Source: Kiloniellales bacterium
Lineage (GTDB): Bacteria; Pseudomonadota; Alphaproteobacteria; Kiloniellales; JAKSDN01
NCBI GenBank assembly: GCA_022360075.1
Contig: JAKSDN010000119.1
Span: forward strand, 1-5,000
Length of the DNA stretch: 5,000 bases
Direction: 5' to 3'
This document shows, piece by piece, positions 1 through 3,686 of this stretch. The position numbers were made by a program, and so were the translations under genes. Below the pieces are notes generated by a model, which saw nothing but the letters and a program-made list of their open reading frames with translations, had not been told where the DNA came from and made no database searches. Position 1 is the first letter of the stretch. Every line of letters begins with the position of its first letter.

Positions 1-222
1 GACCAGGAACAGCAGGACGGCGATCCCCAGCTCCGCCAGCAGGTTGATCTGCTCGTCCGAGCGCGCGATGTCGAGCAGCGACGGGCCGGCGAGGATGCCG
101 ACCGCGATGAAGCTCACGATCAAGGGCTGCCGCAGCAGCACGCCGAACAACCCCACGACCGTGGCCAGCACGAGCAAAGCCGCGACCTCGTAAAAGACGG
201 AAACGGAAACGATCTCCAGCAT
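1..222 (-). CDS. Kef-type cation:proton antiporter, N-terminal part (CPA2 family), runs off the left edge
   Basis: Reading leftward from the ATG at 222-220, the frame stays open to position 1 and gives 74 residues beginning MLEIVSVSVFYEVAALLVLA. The protein is very hydrophobic. Probable membrane helices lie at about residues 11-30, 34-50 and 62-74, with a polar stretch (DIARSDEQIN, 51-60) between the last two. The pattern of LLRQPLIVSFIAVGILAGPS followed by a short acidic loop and LLAELGIAVLLFLV is typical of the start of KefB/CPA2 cation:proton antiporters in the inner membrane, which exchange K+ or Na+ for H+. The C-terminal helices, and any TrkA-N regulatory domain, lie outside the window. 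No strong Shine-Dalgarno is visible; a TTG directly precedes the ATG. The gene follows the small HTH gene on the same strand after 88 bp and may be co-transcribed with it. Family call is good; ion specificity is unknown. [Confidence was missing from the original answer; the value here is a placeholder.]. Confidence 0.5.
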   Translation of the reverse strand, partial: MLEIVSVSVFYEVAALLVLATVVGLFGVLLRQPLIVSFIAVGILAGPSLLDIARSDEQINLLAELGIAVLLFLV

Positions 223-282
223 CAACGGACACGCCGGCTTGCCGACGCCCTCAATGGCTTCAAAGGCGGTGACTTCAGAGGC

Positions 283-302
283 GGGCTTGCCGATCCAAGC
301 CC
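283..302 (-). other. Weak hairpin in the gap between regulator and antiporter genes
   Basis: GGGCTT (283-288) and AAGCCC (297-302) form a 6-bp stem with an 8-nt loop, starting 8 nt after the stop codon of the minus-strand HTH gene. No T-run follows on the minus strand, so it is a poor intrinsic terminator. The rest of this 88-bp gap (223-310) shows only a 10-bp direct repeat, GGCTTGCCGA, at 236-245 and 284-293. Confidence 0.2.
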
Positions 303-310
303 CGTGGGCG

Positions 311-517
311 TCAGCCCGATCGGTCTTTCTGTTCCGGCGCCGGCTGGGTCGCGTGCGCGTTCACGAAGGCCTCCAAGTCTTTAGCGGCGACGCGGAACTC
401 GCGGCCGAACCTGACGGCCCGCAGCTCACCCTCGTGGATCCAGTGGCGAACGGTCGCTTCGCTGACCTTCAAAAGCTCCGAGATCTCGTGGGTGGTGAAG
501 AACGGTCTACTGAGCAT
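311..517 (-). CDS. Small excisionase/MerR-like DNA-binding protein (HTH_17 type)
   Basis: This 68-residue protein is almost entirely one winged helix-turn-helix. FFTTHEISELLKVS (6-19) fits helix 1 and the turn, EATVRHWIHEGEL (20-32) the recognition helix, and RAVRFGREFRVAAKDLEAFV (33-52) the wing and closing helix. This is the standard HTH_17 / 'excisionase family DNA-binding' layout. The last 16 residues are polar and probably disordered. The ATG at 517-515 is chosen because an AAAAGG purine stretch lies 9 nt upstream and the domain starts immediately after it. A longer version from a TTG at 619-617 would add 34 residues translated from repeat DNA and is unlikely. Family members act either as phage or element excisionases or as small transcription factors. 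No integrase is visible here, and the gene sits beside an array of phased repeats, so a transcriptional regulator of its own promoter is favoured. Target and effector are unknown. Confidence 0.85.
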   Translation of the reverse strand: MLSRPFFTTHEISELLKVSEATVRHWIHEGELRAVRFGREFRVAAKDLEAFVNAHATQPAPEQKDRSG

Positions 518-570
518 CCCTGAGCGCCTTTTGGCTCGAACTGACGTCAATGAGCATTGCTGAGCGCCGT
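511..570. repeat. 20-bp direct repeat, two copies 40 bp apart, over the regulator's start codon
   Basis: TGAGCATCCCTGAGCGCCTT (511-530) and TGAGCATTGCTGAGCGCCGT (551-570) match at 17 of 20 positions. Read on the minus strand, the first copy contains the start codon (517-515) and part of the ribosome binding region of the small HTH gene. The second copy is an upstream echo of that start region; its own ATG (557-555) is out of frame. Each copy holds two TGAGC words 10 bp apart. Confidence 0.8.
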
Positions 571-580
571 CGAGCGTGCC

Positions 581-594
581 TTGATCTATGTCAA
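581..594. promoter_or_regulatory. FNR/FixK-type binding site
   Basis: TTGATCTATGTCAA fits the FNR/Anr/FixK consensus TTGAT-N4-(A/G)TCAA at every defined position. CRP/FNR-superfamily activators bind this site to switch on genes at low oxygen or altered redox state. Its centre (587.5) lies about 70 bp upstream of the minus-strand HTH start and about 233 bp upstream of the plus-strand stress protein start. For class II activation (site near -41.5), the minus-strand start of transcription would fall near 546, with AATGCT (558-553) as a weak -10 element. The plus-strand start would fall near 629. Universal stress protein genes are known FNR/Anr/FixK targets in several proteobacteria, which supports the call. 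Which side it controls is undecided. Confidence 0.6.
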
Positions 595-605
595 TGCCAT
601 TGACA
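589..605. promoter_or_regulatory. Perfect 17-bp palindrome, operator-like
   Basis: TGTCAATGCCATTGACA has two perfect 8-bp arms around a single central base. Its left arm shares six bases (589-594) with the right half of the FNR/FixK-type box, so two proteins could compete for the DNA. The binding protein cannot be named from the sequence. Confidence 0.5.
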
Positions 606-687
606 GTCGTTGAGCGCAAGTAAGCGCGGTTTGGAGCCGCGCGCCTCGGGCGAGCGTCGGCGGGCCCGAGGCACTAGTGGTTCGACT

Positions 688-713
688 CCGACATTCCGAT
701 CCCGGAATGTCGG
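688..713. repeat. Internal hairpin, 11-bp stem
   Basis: CCGACATTCCG (688-698) pairs perfectly with CGGAATGTCGG (703-713) around the 4-nt loop ATCC. It lies just inside the left end of the inverted-repeat element and reuses part of the terminal repeat, so it competes with pairing of the two element ends. No T-run follows it. Confidence 0.6.
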
Positions 714-756
714 GCCGCCCCACTAGGTAACTCTTTAGTTTGGGTCCAATTCTGGT

Positions 757-792
757 CGACACTTGATCCAATTTCATCGGACTCAAGTGTCG
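757..792. repeat. Internal hairpin near the right end of the element
   Basis: CGACACTTGA (757-766) and TCAAGTGTCG (783-792) form a perfect 10-bp stem with a 16-nt loop. The pairing can be extended imperfectly outward through CCAATT (746-751) and AATTG (794-798). The word TCCAATT occurs twice (745-751 and 767-773). In the stress-gene leader this fold would lie 16 nt upstream of the ribosome binding site. No matching T-run is seen, so it is not called a terminator. Confidence 0.55.
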
Positions 793-820
793 GAATTGAA
801 CCACTAGTGGAGATCGATGG

Positions 821-1669
821 ATGGAACGCATCTTGATGGCGACGGATCTTTCGGCGCGTTCCGATCGGTCATTGGAGCGCGCGGTCAGCCTCGCTTGTGA
901 TCACGGAGCCGAGCTGACCGTGCTCCATGTCGTCGACGAGGACCAGCCCGCGTCGTTGGCCGATGCCCAGGCGAGAGCGGCCAGAGCATCGATCCAGGAA
1001 CACCTCGATGGGCTCGCGGCGGACGAGAGCCTCCGTATCTCGACCGAGGTTCTGTTCGGTCGGGACTATGCGGACATCCTGGAAGTCTCGGAAAAGACGA
1101 ACGCGGAGGTGGTTGTCCTCGGGGTTCATCGCGCCGACTCGCTTAGGGACATGTTTCGGGGCACCACCGCCGAGCGCGTGATTCGCGCCGGCACGGCTCC
1201 CGTGCTTCTCGTGAAGGATCGTGTCCGCGATTCCTATCGCCGGATCATGGTGGCCGTCGACTTCTCGGTCTGTTCGCGGCGCGCCTTGGAGTTCGCGATC
1301 AAGTTCGCGCCTTCCGCTCGCTTCCATCTGGTCCACGCCTACGACGTGCCTTTCAAGGGTTTCCTCCATGGCCGCGATAGCCAGCGGGAGGTCAGCAAGC
1401 AGCACCAGGCGCAGCTCGAAGAGCTGGTCGAGGCGGAGATGGCGGCTTTCCTCTCGAGCGTCGAAGGCATGGCCCCCAAGCTCGAGCGGGTTATGGAACA
1501 AGGCGTGATCCGCGACGTCATTCATCGACAGGTCGACAGGCTGAAGCCCGACCTGCTCGTCCTGGGTACGCACGGCAGGAGCGGTGTCGCTCGCGCGTTT
1601 CTCGGCAGCGTCGCCGAAGACTTGCTGAGAGAGCCGCCTTGCGATGTGCTGGCCGTGAGGGGCTCGTGA
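821..1669 (+). CDS. Tandem-domain universal stress protein
   Basis: The 282-residue cytoplasmic protein has two fused Usp (alpha/beta nucleotide-binding) domains, about 1-133 and 138-282. Each opens with the strand and acidic residue that contacts ATP: ILMATDLS (D9) and IMVAVDFS (D147). The second domain keeps the full ATP-binding motif G-2x-G-9x-G-S at 249-263 (GTHG then GS). In the first domain the matching stretch is GVHR (101-104) followed by GT (114-115), with the middle glycine replaced by arginine, so its nucleotide binding may be weakened. Two-domain Usp proteins of about 280-320 residues are common in proteobacteria and support survival in stress, starvation or low oxygen, though the biochemical role is usually undefined. 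The ATG at 821 follows GGAG (809-812) by 8 nt; an ATG at 817 is out of frame. A second Usp gene follows after 37 bp, probably in the same transcript. Confidence 0.93.
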   Translation: MERILMATDLSARSDRSLERAVSLACDHGAELTVLHVVDEDQPASLADAQARAARASIQEHLDGLAADESLRISTEVLFGRDYADILEVSEKTNAEVVVLGVHRADSLRDMFRGTTAERVIRAGTAPVLLVKDRVRDSYRRIMVAVDFSVCSRRALEFAIKFAPSARFHLVHAYDVPFKGFLHGRDSQREVSKQHQAQLEELVEAEMAAFLSSVEGMAPKLERVMEQGVIRDVIHRQVDRLKPDLLVLGTHGRSGVARAFLGSVAEDLLREPPCDVLAVRGS

Positions 1670-1706
1670 AGGCGCCTTTCGGTCGGGCCACGGAGGAAGA
1701 GCCTGA

Positions 1707-2675
1707 ATGAAGCGCTTCAAGAACATCCTATACGTCGCCGATCCGTGCGAAGCCGTCCCGGCGGCCTTTCGCCAGGCCATCGGCCTCGCCGAAAGAAACC
1801 GAGCCCGGCTGACCGTCATCCTGGTGACGGAGGGGCTCCCGCCTTACCTGAGCCGAATGGCGCCTGAGCGCCTCAGGAACGTCCGGACCGCGGAGTTGCA
1901 GGCCGCGCTGGACCGGCTGGCCGCCTCGGCCGCCGGGCGCGTCGAGGTCGAGACCAAGGTCGTCGAGGGCAAAGCCTTTCTGGAGATCGTTCGCGAGGTC
2001 CTCCGCAACGGCCGGGACCTAGTGGTCAAGTCGGCCGACAGTGATCAGGGGGCGATGGGCTGGCTCTTCGGCTCCACGGACATGCACCTGCTGCGCAAAT
2101 GCCCCTGTCCGGTCTGGCTCATCAAGCCGAGCGAGCTGCAGGCCATCCGGCGCGTGATGGCCTGCGTCGATTTCGACGATCTCGATTCGCCCGATGCGGA
2201 CGCGGGCGAGCCCTTGAACCGGATGATTCTGGAGCTGGCCGGCTCGCTCGCCTTCGTTGAATCGAGCGCGCTTCACGTCGTGCATGCATCGGAGGCGATC
2301 GGCGAGGGCCTCCTGAGAAGCGCCCGGGCGGAGATCGACGACGAAGAGGTCGACAGCTACGTCGACGCGGTTTTCCGACAACATCGTCTTTGGCTCGACC
2401 GGCTGCTGCGCAAAGCGCGACAGTGGATCGGCCCCGAGACCTACGACGCCGTCAAGCTGCGCACCCACGTGCCGAAGGGCCGGGCGGCCGAAGCCATCCC
2501 GACCCTAGCCCGTGACCTGAGCATCGACCTGATCGTCATGGGAACCGTGGCGCGCAGCGGCATTCCCGGCCTGATCATCGGCAACACGGCCGAAAGCGTC
2601 CTAAGCCAGATCCGCTGCTCCGTGCTCGCGGTCAAGCCGCCCGACTTCGTCACGCCGGTGACGTTGGAGGATTGA
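1707..2675 (+). CDS. UspE-like tandem universal stress protein
   Basis: The protein has 322 residues, close to E. coli UspE (about 316). Domain 1 (about 1-140) opens with FKNILYVADP and closes with STDMHLLRKCPCPVWLIKP (123-141), a stretch strongly reminiscent of UspE; it lacks the usual glycine-rich ATP motif. Domain 2 (about 146-312) opens with RRVMACVDFDD (D155) and has GTVA (279-282) then GN (292-293). There the middle glycine of G-2x-G-9x-G is alanine and the last S/T is asparagine, a form also seen in UspE-type proteins. A long charged insert (about 195-245) separates the parts of domain 2. UspE-type proteins are linked to stress resistance, motility and adhesion, and may not bind ATP in the classic way. 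A strong GGAGGAAG (1692-1699) precedes the ATG at 1707. The gene is probably co-transcribed with the preceding Usp gene. Confidence 0.9.
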   Translation: MKRFKNILYVADPCEAVPAAFRQAIGLAERNRARLTVILVTEGLPPYLSRMAPERLRNVRTAELQAALDRLAASAAGRVEVETKVVEGKAFLEIVREVLRNGRDLVVKSADSDQGAMGWLFGSTDMHLLRKCPCPVWLIKPSELQAIRRVMACVDFDDLDSPDADAGEPLNRMILELAGSLAFVESSALHVVHASEAIGEGLLRSARAEIDDEEVDSYVDAVFRQHRLWLDRLLRKARQWIGPETYDAVKLRTHVPKGRAAEAIPTLARDLSIDLIVMGTVARSGIPGLIIGNTAESVLSQIRCSVLAVKPPDFVTPVTLED

Positions 2676-2767
2676 TCGCGCCGGAATCGGCGCCCAGCCT
2701 AGCGACTTCTCAATCCGGTCCGGCTGTGGCAGAAGGGCGCCGTCTCGAACCTGATCCTGGCCTGACC
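2676..2767. other. 92-bp gap between stress gene and HAD gene
   Basis: No convincing promoter, terminator hairpin or small gene is visible. The HAD frame stays open back through this gap to a TTG at 2672 that overlaps the stop codon of the stress gene. However, that TTG lies only 1 bp after GGAGG (2666-2670), and the extra 32 residues (rich in P, S and E) do not resemble the HAD fold. The gap also marks a step to higher GC downstream. Confidence 0.4.
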
Positions 2768-3643
2768 ATGTCTGACGTCCCTCTGGTGTCCGGACTCGCC
2801 GCGCTCGCGCCGCGCTATGACGGCTTCATCGTCGATCTCTGGGGCGTGCTGCACGACGGCGTCGCGGCCTTTCCGGCGGCGCTGGACTGCCTGGAGCGGC
2901 TGCGCGCGGCGGGCAAGCCGGTCTCGATCCTCTCCAATGCGCCGCGCCGGGCGGCACCGGTCGTCGCGCGCAACCGCGAGCTCGGCATCCTGCCGGCGCA
3001 CTTCGACGCGGTCATGTCCTCGGGCGAGGATGCCTGGCGCCATCTGGAAGCCCGGCCCGACGACTGGTACCGGTCGCTCGGGCCGCGCTGCTACCACCTC
3101 GGGCCGCCGCGCGACCATGGCCTGCGCGAAGGGCTGGGCTACGACTTCGTCGAGGATCTGGAGGAGGCCGACTTCGTGCTGCTGACCGGGGCCGACGGCC
3201 CGGAAGACCGAGTCGAGGATTTCGAGGCGCCGCTCCAGCAGGCGCGGGCCCGGAGCCTGCCGATGGTCTGCGCCAACCCCGATCTCGAGGTCATTCGCGG
3301 CGGTCAGCGCGAGATCTGCGCCGGCGCCATCGCGGCGCGCTACGAGGCGATCGGTGGGGAGGTGCGCTATCACGGCAAGCCCTTGCCGGGCGTCTTTCGC
3401 ATCTGTTTCGACATGATCGGCGTAGAAGATCCTGGGCGCGCGCTGATGATCGGCGATTCGCTGCGCACGGATGTCGCGGGCGCGGCGGCGGCCGGGGCCG
3501 ACGCGCTCTTCGTCACCGGCGGGATCTACGCCGAGCGCCTCGGCGTGGCGCCGGACGAGACGCCGGAACCGGCGCGCCTCGCGGCGCTCTGCGCCGACGA
3601 AGGCGCCCGGCCGAGCGCCGCCATCCCGGCGTTGCGCTGGTGA
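2768..3643 (+). CDS. HAD-superfamily class IIA hydrolase (TIGR01459-like)
   Basis: The 291-residue protein carries the four HAD motifs in order: FIVDLWGVLHDG (20-31, nucleophile D23), ILSNAPR (54-60, motif II serine 56), HGKPLPG (202-208, lysine 204) and MIGDSLRTDVAGA (227-239, acids D230 and D235). The class IIA cap lies between motifs II and III and includes the ANPDLE stretch (169-174). Length and the DLWGV form of motif I fit the TIGR01459 family, found mainly in alphaproteobacteria and of unknown substrate. Classical phosphatases of this superfamily have Asp two residues after the nucleophile as general acid/base; here it is W25, so the catalytic mechanism or activity may differ. The ATG at 2768 is chosen because it gives the family's usual length; its ribosome binding site is weak. 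The cyclase gene follows after 43 bp on the same strand. Confidence 0.88.
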   Translation: MSDVPLVSGLAALAPRYDGFIVDLWGVLHDGVAAFPAALDCLERLRAAGKPVSILSNAPRRAAPVVARNRELGILPAHFDAVMSSGEDAWRHLEARPDDWYRSLGPRCYHLGPPRDHGLREGLGYDFVEDLEEADFVLLTGADGPEDRVEDFEAPLQQARARSLPMVCANPDLEVIRGGQREICAGAIAARYEAIGGEVRYHGKPLPGVFRICFDMIGVEDPGRALMIGDSLRTDVAGAAAAGADALFVTGGIYAERLGVAPDETPEPARLAALCADEGARPSAAIPALRW

Positions 3644-3651
3644 CGGCGGTG

Positions 3652-3675
3652 CGCGCCGGAGCGACTTCCGGCGCG
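3652..3675 (+). other. GC-rich hairpin between HAD and cyclase genes
   Basis: CGCGCCGGA (3652-3660) pairs perfectly with TCCGGCGCG (3667-3675) around a 6-nt loop. The stem begins 8 nt after the HAD stop codon, and its last base is the first G of the cyclase ribosome binding site GGGGAGGG (3675-3682). With no T-run it is unlikely to be an intrinsic terminator. It could affect cyclase translation or protect the upstream mRNA end. Confidence 0.45.
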
Positions 3676-3686
3676 GGGAGGGCTGC

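Larger units (their letters stand above)
511..655. repeat. Array of TGAGC-like words in constant 10-bp phase
   Basis: TGAGC occurs at 511, 521, 551, 561 and 611. One-mismatch forms occur at 571 (CGAGC), 621 (TAAGC) and 651 (CGAGC). All eight start at positions that differ by multiples of 10, so they lie near the same face of the DNA helix. Several extend to a longer core: TGAGCGCC at 521 and 561, TGAGCGCA at 611, TAAGCGCG at 621, and CGAGCGT at 571 and 651. All are in the same orientation. Such head-to-tail sites, spaced about one helical turn apart, suit a DNA-binding protein that polymerises along DNA. The neighbouring small HTH protein is the obvious candidate, but this is inference. Confidence 0.7.
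675..806. mobile_element. MITE-like non-coding inverted-repeat element with TA flanks
   Basis: The ends 672-695 and 786-809 are inverted repeats with 21 of 24 positions complementary, the outer 12 (CACTAGTGGTTC / GAACCACTAGTG) perfectly. If TA is taken as the target duplication (675-676 and 805-806), the element proper is 677-804, 128 bp. Its ends begin GTGGTTC, and both TA dinucleotides sit in a CTAG context, as expected for IS630/Tc1-type transposition. The interior has no credible coding sequence and is AT-richer than its surroundings (26 of 60 bases are G or C at 721-780). It contains two further hairpins. It ends 2 bp before the GGAG ribosome binding site (809-812) of the stress protein gene. 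A fixed regulatory inverted repeat is the alternative; no transposase is seen, so mobility is inferred. Confidence 0.5.

Noticed and set aside
542..549. TGACGTCA, an 8-bp palindrome in the regulator's leader
   Set aside because: Too short to separate from chance; the resemblance to eukaryotic CRE sites is not meaningful in bacteria.
600..605. TTGACA as a plus-strand -35 box
   Set aside because: No -10-like hexamer lies 16-18 bp downstream, and the word is already explained as one arm of the palindrome 589-605.
688..713. Hairpin as an intrinsic terminator
   Set aside because: Strong stem but followed by GCCGCCCC rather than T residues, on a strand with no gene ending there.
586..831. 81-codon minus-strand frame across the inverted-repeat element
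   Set aside because: It translates palindromic and repeat DNA, resembles no family and has no ribosome binding site that stands out.
869..1819. Long minus-strand open frame (about 316 codons) opposite the first Usp gene
   Set aside because: It mirrors the plus-strand codon pattern, has no recognisable domain and conflicts with a clear two-domain Usp protein with its own ribosome binding site.
2672..2767. TTG start at 2672 giving a 32-residue longer HAD protein
   Set aside because: The TTG is 1 bp from GGAGG, too close for initiation, and the added residues do not fit the family.
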